Origin: Aplectana chamaeleonis | Lineage: Eukaryota; Nematoda; Chromadorea; Rhabditida; Cosmocercidae | Assembly: GCA_029168955.1 (NCBI GenBank) | Contig: JAPDOI010000713.1 | Location: 186,001 to 250,000 of the forward strand | Length of the DNA: 64,000 nucleotides | Direction: 5' to 3' | Shown: positions 1 to 13,976 of the stretch, in pieces | How positions within the stretch are numbered: the first letter of the stretch is position 1 | Layout: every line of letters begins with the position of its first letter | The notes under the pieces: model-generated | What the model was told of the DNA's origin: nothing | Seen by the model: only the letters and a program-made list of their open reading frames with translations | Databases searched by the model: none | Made by a program: the position numbers and the translations under genes

Positions 1-3000
1 CTCCCTCCCTCAACTATGTGTAGCACTCGCTTGGTTTTGCCGAACGTTAGGCTGGTTTTTCCGGCCTCCCTCTCTTAACTATGTGTAGCATTCATTTGTC
101 TTCGCCAAACGACAGACCATCTTCCCCCGGCCTCCATTCATTAGGACAGTGTAGCACTGGTTGACTTGGCCAAACAATGAGCTGGCTTCTCCCGGCCTCC
201 CTCCCTCAACTATGTGTAGCACTCGCTTGGTTTTGCCGAACGTTAGGCTGGTTTTTCCGGCCTCCCTCTCTTAACTATCTGTAGCATTCATTTGTCTTCG
301 CCAAACGGTAGACCGTCTTCCCCGGCCTCCATTCATTAGGACAGTGTAGCATTGGTTGACTTGGCCAAACAATGAGCTGGCTTCTCCCGGCCTCCCTCCC
401 TCAACTATGTGTAGCACTCGCTTGGTTTTGCCGAACGTTAGGCTGGTGTTTCCGGCCGTCCTCTCTCAACTATGTGTAGCATTCATTTGTCTTCGCCAAA
501 CGACAGACCATCTTCCCCCGGCCTCCATTCATTAGGACAGTGTAGCATTGGTTGACTTGGCCAAACAATGAGCTGGCTTCTCCCGGCCTCCCTCCCTCAA
601 CTATGTGTAGCACTCGCTTGGTTTTGCCGAACTTTAGGCTGGTTTTTCCGGCCGTCCTCTCTAAATTATGTGTAGCATTCGTTTGTCTTCGCCAAACTGT
701 AGACCGTCTTCCCCTGGCCTCCATTCATTAGGACAGTGTAGCATTGGTTGACTTGGCTAAACGGTTAGCTGGCTTCTCCCGGCCTCCCTCCCTCAACTAT
801 GTGTAGGACTCGCTTGATTTTGCCGAACGGTAGGCTGGTTTTTCCGGCCGTCCTCTCTCAACTATGTGTAGCATTCATTTGTCTTCGCCAAACGACAGAC
901 CGCCTTCCCCCGGCCTCCATTCGTTAGGACAGTGTAGCATTAGTTGGCATGGCCAAACAATGAGCTGGCTTCTCCCGGCCTCCCTCCCTCAACTATGTGT
1001 AGCACTCGCTTGTTTTTGCCGAACGGTTGGCTGGTTTTCCGGCCGTCCTCTCTCAACTATGTGTAGCATTCATTTGTCTTCGCCAAACGACAGACCATCT
1101 TCCCCGGCCTCCATTCATTAGGACAGTGTAGCATTGGTTGACTTGGCCAAACAATGAGCTGGCTTCTCCCGGCCTCCCTCCCTCAACTATGTGTAGCACT
1201 CGCTTGGTTTTGCCGAACGTTAGGCTGGTTTTCCGGCCTCCCTCTCTAACTATGTGTAGCATTCATTTGTCTTCGCCAAACGACAGACCATCTTCCCCGG
1301 CCTCCATTCATTAGGACAGTGTAGCATTGGTTGACTTGGCCAAACAATGAGCTGGCTTCTCCCGGCCTCCCTCCCTCAACTATGTGTAGCACTCGCTTGG
1401 TTTTGCCGAACGTTAGGCTGGTTTTCCGGCCGTCCTCTCTCAACTATGTGTAGCATTCATTTGTCTTCGCCAAACGACAGACCATCTTCCCCGGCCTCCA
1501 TTCATTAGGACAGTGTAGCATTGGTTGACTTGGCCAAACAATGAGCTGGCTTCTCCCGGCCTCCCTCCCTCAACTATGTGTAGCACTCGCTTGGTTTTGC
1601 CGAACGTTAGGCTGGTTTTCCGGCCGTCCTCTCTCAACTATGTGTAGCATTCATTTGTCTTCGCCAAACGACAGACCATCTTCCCCGGCCTCCATTCATT
1701 AGGACAGTGTAGCATTGGTTGACTTGGCCAAACAATGAGCTGGCTTCTCCCGGCCTCCCTCCCTCAACTATGTGTAGCACTCGCTTGGTTTTGCCGAACG
1801 TTAGGCTGGTTTTTCCGGCCGTCCTCTCTCAACTATGTGTAGCATTCATTTGTCTTCGCCAAACGACAGACCATCTTCCCCCGGCCTCCATTCATTAGGA
1901 CAGTGTAGCATTGGTTGACTTGGCCAAACAATGAGCTGGCTTCTCCCGGCCTCCCTCCCTCAACTATGTGTAGCACTCGCTTGGTTTTGCCGAACGTTAG
2001 GCTGGTTTTTCCGGCCTCCCTCTCTTAACTATGTGTAGCATTCATTTGTCTTCGCCAAACGACAGACCATCTTCCCCGGCCTCCATTCATTAGGACAGTG
2101 TAGCATTGGTTGACTTGGCCAAACAATGAGCTGGCTTCTCCCGGCCTCCCTCCCTCAACTATGTGTAGCACTCGCTTGGTTTTGCCGAACGTTAGGCTGG
2201 TTTTCCGGCCTTCATCTCTAACTATGTGTACCATTCATTTGTCTTCGCCGAACGACAGACCATTTTCCCTCGGCCTCCATTCATTAGGACAGTGTAGCAT
2301 TGGTTGACTTGGCCAAACAACGAGCTGTCTTCTCACGGCCTCCCTCCCTCAACTATGTGTAGCACTCGCTTGGTTTTGCCGAACGTTAGACTGGTTTTTC
2401 CGGCCGTCCTCTCTCAACTATGTGTAGCATTCATTTGTCTTCGCCAAACGACAGACCACTTTCCCTCGGCCTCCATTCATTAGGACAGTGTAGCATTGGT
2501 CGACTTGGCCAAACAACAAGCTGGCTTCTCCCGGCCTCCCTCCCTCAACTATGTGTAGCACTCGCTTGGTTTTGCCGAACGTTAGGCTGGTTTTCCGGCC
2601 TTCCTCTCAACTATGTGTAGCATTCATTTGTCTTCGCCAAACGACAGACCACTTTCCCTCGGCCTCCATTCATTAGGACAGTGTAGCATTGGTCGACTTG
2701 GCCAAACAACAAGCTGGCTTCTCCCGGCCTCCCTCCCTCAACTATGTGTAGCACTCGCTTGGTTTTGCCGAACGTTAGGCTGGTTTTTCCGGCCGTCCTC
2801 TCTCAACTATGTGTAGCAGTCATTTGTCTTCGCCAAACGACAGACCATTTTCCCTCGGCCTCCATTCATTAGGACAGTGTAGCATTGGTTGACTTGGCCA
2901 AACAATGAGCTGGCTTCTCCCGGCCTCCCTCCCTCACCTATGTGTAGCACTCGCTTGGTTTTGCCGAACTTTAGGCTGGTTTTCCGGCTTCCCTCTCTTA

Positions 3001-6000
3001 ACTATGTGTAGCATTCATTTGTCTTCGCCAAACGACAGACCATCTTCCTCCGGCCTCCATTCATTAGGACAGTGTAGCATTGGTTGACTTGGCCAAACAA
3101 CGAGCTGGCTTCTCCCGGCCTCCCTCTCTCAACTATGTGTAGCACTCGCTTGGTTTTGCCGAACGTTAGGCTGGTTTTTCCGGCCGTCCTCTCTCAACTA
3201 TGTGTAGCATTCATTTGTCTTCGCCAAACGACAGACCATCTTCCCCGGCCTCCATTCATTAGGACAGTGTAGCATTGGTCGACTTGGCCAAACAACAAGC
3301 TGGCTTCTCCCTGCCTCCCTCCCTCAACTATGTGTAGCACTCGCTTGGTTTTGCCGCACGTTAGGCTGGTTTTTCCGGCCGTCCTCTCTCAACTATGTGT
3401 AGCATTCGTTTGTCTTCGCCAAACGACAGACCATCTTCCCCCGGCCTCCATTCATTAGGACAGTGTAGCATTGGTTGACTTGGCCAAACAATGAGCTGGC
3501 TTCTCCCGGCCTCCCTCTCTCAACTATGTGTAGCACTCGCTTGGTTTTGCCGAACGTTAGGCTGGTTTTTCCGGCCGTCCTCTCTCAACTATGTGTAGCA
3601 GTCATTTGTCTTCGCAAAACTGGACACCGTCTTCCCCGGCCTCCATTGATTAGGACAGTGTAGCATTGGTTGACTTGGCCAAACAATGAGCTGGCTTCTC
3701 CCGGCCTCCCTCCCTCAACTATGTGTAGCACTCGCTTGGTTTTGCCGAACGTTAGGCTGGGGTTTTCGGCCTTCCTCTTTCAACTATGTGTAGCATTCAT
3801 TTGTCTTCGCCAAACGACAGACCATCTTCCCCGGCCTCCATTCATTAGGACAGTGTAGCATTGGTTGACTTGGCCAAACAATGAGCTGGCTTCTCCCGGC
3901 CTCCCTCCCTCAACTATGTGTAGCACTCGCTTGGTTTTGCCGAACTTTAGGCTGGTTTTTCCGGCCGTCCTCTCTAAATTATGTGTAGCATTCGTTTGTC
4001 TTCGCCAAACTGTAGACCGTCTTCCCCTGGCCTCCATTCATTAGGACAGTGTAGCATTGGTTGACTTGGCCAAACAACGAGCTGGCTTCTCCCGGCCTCC
4101 CTCCCTCAACTATGTGTAGCACTCGCTTGGTTTTGCCGAACGTTAGGCTGGTTTTTCCGGCCGTCCTCTCTCAACTATGTGTAGCATTCATTTGTCTTCG
4201 CCAAACGACAGACCATTTTCCCTCGGCCTCCATTCATTAGGACAGTGTAGCATTGGTTGACTTGGCCAAACAATGAGCTGGCTTCTCCCGGCCTCCCTCC
4301 CTCAACTATGTGTAGCACTCGCTTGGTTTTGCCGAACGTTAGGCTGGTTTTTCCGGCCGTCCTCTCTCAACTATGTGTACCATTCATTTGTCTTCGCCAA
4401 ACTGTAGACCGTCTTCCCCCGGCCTCCATTCATTAGGGCAGTGTAGCATTAGTTGACTTGGCCAAACAATGAGCTGGCTTCTCCCGGCCTCCCTCCCTCA
4501 ACTATGTGTAGCACTCGCTTGGTTTTGCCGAACGTTAGGCTGGTTTTTCCGGCCGTCCTCTCTCAACTATGTGTAGCATTCATTTGTCTTCGCCAAACGA
4601 CAGACCATCTTCCCCCGGCCTCCATTCATTAGGACAGTGTAGCATTGGTTGATTTGGCCAAACAATGAGCTGGCTTCTCCCGGCCTCCCTCCCTCAACTA
4701 TGTGTAGCACTCGCTTGGTTTTGCCGAACGTTAGGCTAGTTTTTTCCGGCCGTCCTCTTTCAACTATGTGTACCATTCATTTGTCTTCGCCAAACGACAG
4801 ACCATCTTCCCCCGGCCTCCATTCATTAGGACAGTGTAGCATTGGTTGACTTGGCCAAACAATGAGCTGGCTTCTCCCGGCCTCCCTCCCTCAACTATGT
4901 GTAGCACTCGCTTGGTTTTGCCGAACGTTAGGCTAGTTTTCCGGCCGTCCTCTCTCAACTATGTGTAGCATTCATTTGTCTTCGCCAAACGACAGACCAT
5001 CTTCCCCGGCCTCCATTCATTAGGACAGTGTAGCATTGGTTGACTTGGCCAAACAATGAGCTGGCTTCTCCCGGCCTCCCTCCCTCAACAATGTGTAGCA
5101 CTCGCTTGGTTTTGCCGAACTTTAGGCTGGTTTTTCCGGCCGTCCTCTCTCAACTATGTGTAGCATTCATTTGTCTTCGCCAAACGACAGAACATCTCAC
5201 CCCGGCCTCCATTCATTAGGACAGTGTAGCATTGGTTGACTTGGCCAAACAATGAGCTGGCTTCTCCCGGCCTCCCTCCCTCAACTATGTGTAGCACTCG
5301 CTTGGTTTTGCCGAACGTTAGGCTGGTTTTTCCGGCCGTCCTCTCTCAACTATGTGTAGCATTCATTTGTCTTCGCCAAACGACAGACCATCTTCCCCCG
5401 GCCTCCATTCATTAGGACAGTGTAGCATTGGTTGACTTGGCCAAACAATGAGCTGGCTTCTCCCGGCCTCCCTCCCTCAACTATGTGTAGCACTCGCTTG
5501 GTTTTGCCGAACGTTAGGCTGGTTTTTCCGGCCGTCCTCTCTCAACTATGTGTAGCATTCATTTGTCTTCGCCTAACGCCAGACCGTCTTTCCCGGCCTC
5601 CATTCATTAGGACAGTGTAGCATTGGTTGACTTGGCCAAACAATGAGCTGGCTTCTCCCGGCCTCCCTCCCTCAACTATGTGTAGCACTCGCTTGGTTTT
5701 GCCGAACGTTAGGCCGGTTTTTACCGGCCGTCCTCTCTCAACTATGTGTAGCATTCATTTGTCTTCGCCAAACGACAGACCATCTTCCCCGGCCTCCATT
5801 CATTAGGACAGTGTAGCATTGGTTGACTTGGCCAAACAATGAGCTGGCTTCTCCCGGCCTCCCTTCCTCAACTATGTGTAGCACTCGCTTGGTTTTGCCG
5901 AATGTTAGGCTGGTTTTTTCGGCCGTCCTCTCTCAACTATGTGTAGCATTCATTTGTCTTGGCCAAACGGTAGACCGTCTTCCCCCGGCCTCAATTCATT

Positions 6001-9000
6001 AGGACAGTGTAGCATTGGTTGACTTGGCCAAACAATGAGCTGGCTTCTCCCGGCCTCCCTCCCTCAACTATGTGTAGCACTCGCTTGGTTTTGCCGAACG
6101 TTAGGCTGGTTTTTCCGGCCGTCCTCTCTCAACTATGTGTAGCATTCATTTGTCTTCGCCAAACGACAGACCATCTTCCCCGGCCTCCATTCATTAGGAC
6201 AGTGTAGCCTTGGTTAACTTGGCCAAACAATGAGCTGGCTTCTCCCGGCCTCCCTCCCTCAACTATGTGTAGCACTCGCTTGGTTTTGCCGAACGTTAGG
6301 CTAGTTTTTCCGGCCGTCCTCTCTCAACTATGTGTAGCATTCATTTGTCTTCGCCAAACGACAGACCATCTTCCCCCGGCCTCCATTCATTAGGACAGTG
6401 TAGCATTGGTTGACTTGGCCAAACAATGAGCTGGCTTCTCCCGGCCTCCCTCCCTCAACTATGTGTAGCACTCGCTTGGTTTTGCCGAACGTTAGGCTAG
6501 TTTTTCCGGCCGTCCTCTCTCAACTATGTGTACCATTCATTTGTCTTCGCCAAACTGTAGACCGTCTTCCCCCGGCCTCCATTCATTAGGACAGTGTAGC
6601 ATTGGTTGACTTGGCCAAACAATGAGCTGGCTTCTCCCGGCCTCCCTCCCTCAACTATGTGTAGCACTCGCTTGGTTTTGCCGAACGTTAGGCTAGTTTT
6701 TCCGGCCGTCCTCTCTCAACTATGTGTACCATTCATTTGTCTTCGCCAAACTGTAGACCGTCTTCCCCCGGCCTCCATTCATTAGGGCAGTGTAGCATTA
6801 GTTGACTTGGCCAAACAATGAGCTGGCTTCTCCCGGCCTCCCTCCCTCAACTATGTGTAGCACTCGCTTGGTTTTGCCGAACGTTAGGCTAGTTTTTCCG
6901 GCCGTCCTCTCTCAACTATGTGTACCATTCATTTGTCTTCGCCAAACTGTAGACCGTCTTCCCCCGGCCTCCATTCATTAGGACAGTGTAGCATTGGTTG
7001 ACTTGGCCAAACAATGAGCTGGCTTCTCCCGGCCTCCCTCCCTCAACTATGTGTAGCACTCGCTTGGTTTTGCCGAACGTTAGGCTAGTTTTTCCGGCCG
7101 TCCTCTCTCAACTATGTGTACCATTCATTTGTCTTCGCAAAACTGTACACCGTCTTCCCCGGCCTCCATTCATTAGGACAGTGTAGCATTGGTTGACTTG
7201 GCCAAACAATGAGCTGGCTTCTCCCGGCCTCCCTCCCTCAACTATGTGTAGCACTCGCTTGGTTTTGCCGAACGTTAGGCTAGTTTTTCCGGCCGTCCTC
7301 TCTCAACTATGTGTACCATTCATTTGTCTTCGCCAAACTGTAGACCGTCTTCCCCCGGCCTCCATTCATTAGGGCAGTGTAGCATTAGTTGACTTGGCCA
7401 AACAATGAGCTGGCTTCTCCCGGCCTCCCTACCTCAACTATGTGTAGCACTCGCTTGGTTTTGCCGAACGTTAGGCTAGTTTTTCCGGCCGTCCTCTCTC
7501 AACTATGTGTACCATTCACTTGTCTTCGCCAAACGGTAGACCATCTTCCCCGGCCTGCATTCATTAGGACAGTGTAGCATTGGTTGACTTGGCCAAACAA
7601 TGAGCTGGCTTCTCCCGGCCTCCCTCCCTCAACTATGTGTAGCACTCGCTTGGTTTTGCCGAACGTTAGGCTAGTTTTTCCGGCCGTCCTCTCTCAACTA
7701 TGTGTAGCATTCAATTGTCTTCGCCAAACGGTAAACCGTCTTTCCCCGCCCTCCATTCATTAAGACAGTGTAGCATTGGTTGACTTGGCCAAACAATGAG
7801 CTGGCTTCTCCCGGCCTCCCTCCCTCAACTATGTGTAGCACTCGCTTGGTTTTGCTGAACGTTAGGCTGGTTTTTCCGGCCGTCCCCTCTTAACTATGTG
7901 TAGCATTCATTTGTCTTCCCCAAACGACAGACCATCTTCCCCCGGCCTCCATTCATTAGGACAGTGTAGCATTGGTTGACTTGGCCAAACAATGAGCTGG
8001 CTTCTCCCGGCCTCCCTCCCTCAACTATGTGTAGCACTCGCTTGGTTTTGCCGAACGTTAGGCTGGTTTTTCCGGCCGTCCTCTCTCAACTATGTGTACC
8101 ATTCATTTGTCTTCGCCAAACTGTAGACCGTCTTCCCGGCCTCCATTCATTAGGACAGTGTAGCATTGGTTGACTTGGCCAAACAATGAGCTGGCTTCTC
8201 CCGGCCTCCTCCCTCAACTATGTGTAGCACTCGCTTGGTTTTGCCGAACGTTAGGCTGGTTTTTCCGGCCTCCTCTCTTAACTATGTGTAGCATTCATTT
8301 GTCTTCGCCAAACGGTAGACCATCTTCCCCGGCCTCCATTCATTAGGACAGTGTAGCATTGGTTGACTTGGCCAAACAATGAGCTGGCTTCTCCCGGCCT
8401 CCCTCCTCAACTATGTGTAGCACTCGCTTGGTTTTGCCGAACGTTATGCTGGTTTTCCGGCCGTCCTCTCTCAACTATGTGTAGCATTCATTTTTTCTTC
8501 GCCAAACGGTAGACCGTCTTCCCCCGGCCTCCATTCATTAGGACAGTGTAGCATTCGTTGACTTGGCCAAACAATGAGCTGGCTTCTCCCGGCCTCCCTC
8601 CCTCAACTATGTGTAGCACTCGCTTGGTTTTGCCGAACGTTAGGCTGGTATTTCCGGCCGTCCTCTCTCAACTATGTGTAGCATTCATTTGTCTTCGCCA
8701 AACGATAGACCGTCTCCCCCCGGCTTCCATTCATTAGGACAGTGTAGCATTCGTTGACTTGGCTGAACGGTTAGCTGGCTTCTCCCGGCCTCCCTCCCTC
8801 AACTATGTGTAGCACTCGCTTGGTTTTGCCGAACGTTAGGCTAGTTTTTCCGGCCGTCCTCTCTCAACTATGTGTAGCATTCAATTGTCTTCGCCAAACG
8901 GTAGACCGTCTTCCCCCGGCCTCCATTCATTAGGACAGTGTAGCATTAGTTGACTTGGCCAAACAATGAGCTGGCTTCTCCCGGCCTCCCTCCCTCAACT

Positions 9001-11696
9001 ATGTGTAGCACTCGCTTGGTTTTGCCGAACGTTAGGCTGGTATTTCCGGCCGTCCTCTCTCAACTATGTCTAGCATTCATTTGTCTTCGCCAAACGGTAG
9101 ACCGTCTTCTCCCGGCCTCCACTCATTAGGACAGTGTAGCATTGGTTGACTTAGCCAAACAATGAGCTGGCTTCTCCCGGCCTCCCTCCCTCAACTAAGT
9201 ATAGCACTCGCTTGGTTTTGCCGAACGTTAGGCTGGTTTTTCCGGCCTCCCCCTCTTAACTATGTGTAGCATTAATTTGTCTTCGCCAAACGGTAGACCA
9301 TCTTCCCCCGGCCTCCATTCATTAGGACAGTGTAGCATTGGTTGACTTAGCCAAACAGTGAGCTGGCTTCTCATAGCCTCCCTCCCTCAACTATGTGTAG
9401 CACTCGCTTGGTTTTGCCGAACGTTAGGCTGGTATTTCCGGCCGTCCTCTCTCAACTATGTGTAGCATTCAATTGTCTTCGCCAAACGGTAAACCGTCTT
9501 TCCCCGCCCTCCATTCATTAAGAAAGTGTAGCGTTCGATGACTTGGCTGAACGGTTAGCTGGCTTCTCCCGGCCTCCCTCCCTCAACTATGTGTAGCATT
9601 TGCTTGGTTTTGCCGAACGTTATGCTGGTATCTCCGGCCGTCCTCTCTCAACTATGTGTAGCATTCATTTGTCTTCGCCAAACGGTAGACCGTCTTCCCC
9701 CGGCCTCCATTCATTAGGACAGTGTAGCGTTAGTTGACTCGGCCAAACAATGAGCTGGCTTCTCCCGGCCTCCCTCCCTCAACTATGTGTAGCACTCGCT
9801 TGGTTTTGCCGAAAGTTAGACTAGTTTTTCCGGCCGTCCTCTCTCAACTATGTGTAGCATTCATTTGTCTTCGCCAAACGGTAGACCGTCTCCCCCCGGC
9901 CTCCATTCATTAGGACAGTGTAGCGTAAGTTGACTTGGCCAAACAATGAGCTGGCTTCTCCCGGCCTCCCTCCCTCAACTATGTGTAGCACTCACTTGGT
10001 TTTGCCGAACGTTAGGCTAGTTTTTCCGGCCGTCCTCTCTCAACTATGTGTAGCATTCATTTGTCTTCGCTAAACGGTAGACCGTCTCCCCCCGGCCTCC
10101 ATTCATTAGGACAGTGTAGCGTAAGTTGACTTGGCCAAACAATGAACTGGCTTCTCCCGGCCTCCTCCCTCTACTATCTGTAGCACTCACTTGGTTTTCC
10201 CGACCGTTAGGCTAGTTTTTCCGGCCCTCCTCTCTCAACTATGTGTAGCATTCATTTGTCTTCGCCAAACGGTAGACCGTCTCCCCCCGGCCTCCATTCA
10301 TTAGGACAGTGTAGCGTAAGTTGACTTGGCCAAACAATGAGCTGGTTTCTCCCGGCCTCCCTCCCTCAACTATGTGTAGCACTCGCTTGGTTTTGCCGAA
10401 CGTTAGGCTGGTATTTCCGCCCGTCCTCTCTCAACTACGTCTAGCATTCATTTGTCTTCGCCAAACGGTAGACCGTCTTCCCCCGGCCTCCATTCATTAG
10501 GACAGTGTAGCGTTAGTTGACTTGGCCAAACAATGAGCTGGCTTCTCCCGGCCTCCCTCCCTCAACTATGTGTAGCACTCGCTTGGTTTTGCCGAAAGTT
10601 AGACTAGTTTTTCCGGCCGTCCTCTCTCAACTACGTGTAGCATTCATTTGTCTTCGCCAAACGGTAGACCGTCTCCCCCCGGCCTCCATTCATTAGGACA
10701 GTGTAGCGTAAGTTGACTTGGCCAAACAATGAGCTGGCTTCTCCCGGCCTCCCTCCCTCAACTATGTGTAGCACTCACTTGGTTTTGCCGAACGTTAGGC
10801 TAGTTTTTCCGGCCGTCCTCTCTCAACTATGTGTAGCATTCATTTGTCTTCGCTAAACGGTAGACCGTCTCCCCCCGGCCTCCATTCATTAGGACAGTGT
10901 AGCGTAAGTTGACTTGGCCAAACAATGAACTGGCTTCTCCCGGCCTCCCTCCCTCAACTATGTGTAGCACTCACTTGGTTTTGCCGAACGTTAGGCTAGT
11001 TTTTCCGGCCGTCCTCTCTCAACTATGTGTAGCATTCATTTGTCTTCGCCAAACGGTAGACCGTCTCCCCCCGGCCTCCATTCATTAGGACAGTGTAGCG
11101 TAAGTTGACTTGGCCAAACAATGAGCTGGTTTCTCCCGGCCTCCCTCCCTCAACTATGTGTAGCACTCGCTTGGTTTTGCCGAACGTTAGGCTGGTATTT
11201 CCGGCCGTCCTCTCTCAACTATGTCTAGCATTCATTTGTCTTCGCCAAACGGTAGACCGTCTTCCCCCGGCCTCCACTCATTAGGACAGTGTAGCATTGG
11301 TTGACTTAGCCAAACAATGAGCTGGCTTCTCCCGGCCTCCCTCCCTCAACTAAGTATAGCACTCGCTTGGTTTTGCCGAACGTTAGGCTGGTTTTTCCGG
11401 CCTCCCCCTCTTAACTATGTGTAGCATTAATTTGTCTTCGCCAAACGGTAGACCATCTTCCCCCGGCCTCCATTCATTAGGACAGTGTAGCATTGGTTGA
11501 CTTAGCCAAACAGTGAGCTGGCTTCTCATAGCCTCCCTCCCTCAACTATGTGTAGCACTCGCTTGGTTTTGCCGAACGTTAGGCTGGTATTTCCGGCCGT
11601 CCTCTCTCAACTATGTCTAGCATTCATTTGTCTTCGCCAAACGGTAGACCGTCTTCCCCCGGCCTCCACTCATTAGGACAGTGTAGCATTGGTTGA
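1..11696. repeat. Satellite S1: ~195-bp tandem repeat, a trimer of ~65-bp monomers
   Basis: The stretch is a head-to-tail array of about 60 units, cut off by the window start. Successive copies of the motif CTCCCTCCCTCAAC lie at 1, 197 and 392, giving periods of 196 and 195. Each unit splits into three related ~65-bp monomers. All share a GTGTAGCA block, a following TTGNCTTNGCC-like block and a closing CCGGCCT. The right part is more diverged and carries larger duplications: the motif GCCGAAAGTTAGACT recurs 782 bp apart (about 4 units), and a block with CTAAGTATAGC near 9190 recurs near 11350. The array ends abruptly near 11696 inside a third-type monomer. Since 195 is a multiple of three and stops are rare, short open frames repeat through the array on both strands; they are not genes. 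Confidence 0.97.
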
Positions 11697-12673
11697 CCTC
11701 TCCAGCTCGGAAACTTCTGCAGCTCTCTCCTCTAGCTCGAGAATTGGCGCGGTTCCGAGGTGGGTGGTGAGTGTAACCTAGAGATGAAAATTGTTAGAGA
11801 AAAATCTAGAGAAAAAAACAAGGATTGTTAGCGATGACTCAAGAGGAGCATAGGTTGGAAATGAAGAGAGTGAGGCTCCTGCTCCAACACTTTGTGGTCA
11901 GCCTCCAGTAACAGATTTTACATCGCGCGGCTCTCATAATTTGTTCTCTGACTCAAAAGACTTGGGAGAGGAACGAAAAATTTTCAATTTTTGTCGGGCT
12001 AGCTGAAGCCTATCTTGCGAAACTACTGATCAGGATTTGGGCAAAAAGTTTTGCATCTGTGGCCGTAATCATGAAGTTAGGGGAGCCTCCCGGAAAGGTT
12101 TTCAGAACCAACCGCTACGTGCGACAAGCGGACTTTGAACTCTCCTGGGAGGTTTCCGTAGTTTCATGAAGCCGTCCGAAAACGTTATTGCTCGCTGCGA
12201 CCGGGGGCTTCGGGTCCCCCCTAGGAAGAAAGGAATTCTATAACGACTAAAAAGTGAGTGGAAATTGCGTGGATCTGGACTTATCGCATCAGTCCGCCCA
12301 CATCTCGGAAAAATTGTCCGTGCAAGAAAACAATGTGTTGAAAACTCTTTCTCTCGGGCGATCCTGACCTCCTAACATGCACATTCGTACCTCCTTTTTT
12401 TTAAGTGAGTTTTTGATTGGAGAAACAGAAAAGGAAGACGGCTGCTAGAGAAATCCAAAGCGCCAATCCTACTGCGACGTTAGGATTTCTGTTGCACCAA
12501 TTTCTCCTAGGTAGGCTTACAGTGGCGGAAATCAAATGTGCAAGGAATTTTCGAGTTTTTTTTAGAAAATTGACGACTTCATGGAGCTTCCCCACATTTA
12601 TCCTCTGCGTCGTGGACTTGCCTGTGCATTAAAATTGAAGATTAAGAAGCGATTTTTATCGTGAAAACAACCA
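11697..12673. other. No recognised gene; contains a small imperfect inverted repeat
   Basis: This is the unique-looking stretch between satellite S1 and the first TTAA element. The only structure seen is an imperfect inverted repeat: arms at about 12069-12090 and 12147-12169 share TCATGAA and a GGGAGGC/CCTCCC block. A 71-codon open frame at 12417-12632 has no recognisable features. Confidence 0.5.
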
Positions 12674-13166
12674 TTAAAGGCAGCATACACGCTCAAAAAT
12701 GATATCAATTTTATGGAATGAATCGAAGGTCTAAAGTTGTTGATATTCAGAGATAACGAAAAAATCGGAAGAAAATCGACTGAAATGAAGATATAACGGT
12801 TCGTTCTATATTGGCCCAGATGTGGACGAGCTTTACCGCATTGGCTGAAACAGCGGAGCTAGCGACAAATTTGTTGGGATAACGACGCTAATGTACTCTT
12901 ACGGCCCTTTCTGGAACCCTTACGACCTTAGAAGCGTAAAAAATGAGCCGAAATGACCGTAATCGAGCCTTGAACATTTGTATTGAAGGGCGGAGCCCGT
13001 ATCGGTGGGCGGAGAAAGGATAATTTTGTGACTCAATACGGCTCTAATACGGTCATTTTAACTCGTTTTCAACTCTTCCAACTTCGTGAGGGCTCTTCTA
13101 GGGCCCTCAAGAACCCACTAATGTAGTTATCTCAACAACTTTTTTGAGCGTGTCTGCTGCCTTTAA
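12674..13166. mobile_element. TTAA-flanked MITE, family A (copy A1)
   Basis: The element begins TTAAAGGCAGCATACACGCT and ends with the near-perfect complement (AGCGTGTCTGCTGCCTTTAA). The inverted repeats are about 26 bp with one mismatch. TTAA stands at both edges, as for a TTAA target duplication. At 493 bp it has no coding capacity. A second copy (A2) at 21257-23272 is interrupted by a Tc3-like element. A TTAA target is typical of the piggyBac superfamily; that assignment is inference. Confidence 0.85.
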
Positions 13167-13306
13167 CGGTTAGCTCTCTCCCATAAGACAGAGGTCTGAG
13201 AACTCAATATTTTCCATTCATCGCCCAATAGATTAGTGTCAAAAATGCTTATCAATTCGTGCTAGTGAGCGGCGTATTGGTGCGAGTTTGTGCGCACAGT
13301 CAGTAG

Positions 13307-13526
13307 AGTGTTGGAACGAATAATTTTTTTTGAATATTCGAATAAACGAATAATTCGAATAATCCACTTCTTCGAATATTCGATTATTCGAATAAACGAA
13401 TATTTCACTTCTTTGAATATTCGATTATTCGAATAACCCGAATAATCCACTTCTTTGAATATTCGAATATTCGAATTATTCGAATATTCGAATATTATTC
13501 GATTAAACGAATATTTGGGCAACACT
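13307..13526. repeat. AT-rich palindromic minisatellite (GAATATTCG) bounded by AGTGTTG/CAACACT
   Basis: The core is overlapping GAATATTCGAAT/ATTATTCG motifs, themselves palindromic, so the stretch can fold on both strands. It is bounded by AGTGTTGG on the left and GGGCAACACT on the right, an inverted pair suggesting a mobile unit. A shorter relative at 15597-15683 ends in the same CAACACTCT. Confidence 0.75.
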
Positions 13527-13739
13527 ATTGCGTACTATTCCATCCAATCCATTCGGGCAAACTGGGGCATCGACAACAGGTTGAGAAGTTGTCATCTCGA
13601 AACTGCACCCTCTTGACAACTCAAATCGCTCGCATTGTAAGCCTGAGAACTGCCCGTTGCCCAGCGACGTCCGCCTGTTGTCGGGCTGTTGGCATTTTTA
13701 CCTGTCGCGTTTAGCGGCCTATTTAGCAGCGGTTCACAT

Positions 13740-13976
13740 CCTGCAAGACTTTTATGTGGCTTAGGAACTACTTTGCACCGACACGCGTAGCGGTCGGCGC
13801 GTCGACACGCGTCGCGGTCGACACACCGACACGCAGCGTGGTCGGTACACCCACGCGTCGCGGCTGGGTCGCCCAACCTCCACTGAGGCTGTCACGGGAT
13901 GGGCAGGGCTTCCAGATGCTGGGCGAGGCCAATGTACCGCATACCTGGGTAATTGAACCGGCTGCACTCTTGTCAC
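13740..13976 (-). repeat. Dispersed repeat J, copy 1
   Basis: The reverse complement aligns along its length with 18622-18862: a shared CCCAGCATCTGGA block, a run of repeated GCGNGTCGGTGT motifs, and a shared GCAGGATGTGAA/TAGGATGTGAA end. Element B1 begins at its right edge. The open frames on both strands here are by-products of the repeated CGACGCG-type motifs. Confidence 0.7.

Noticed and set aside
470..8173. Dozens of 60-85 codon open frames in S1
   Set aside because: They recur every 195 bases on both strands because the satellite unit is a multiple of three with few stops. They have no start context or domain and follow the repeat exactly.
1..11696. Telomeric TTAGGC-like strings in S1 (GTTAGGCT)
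   Set aside because: They occur once per monomer in a longer satellite context and never as tandem hexamers.
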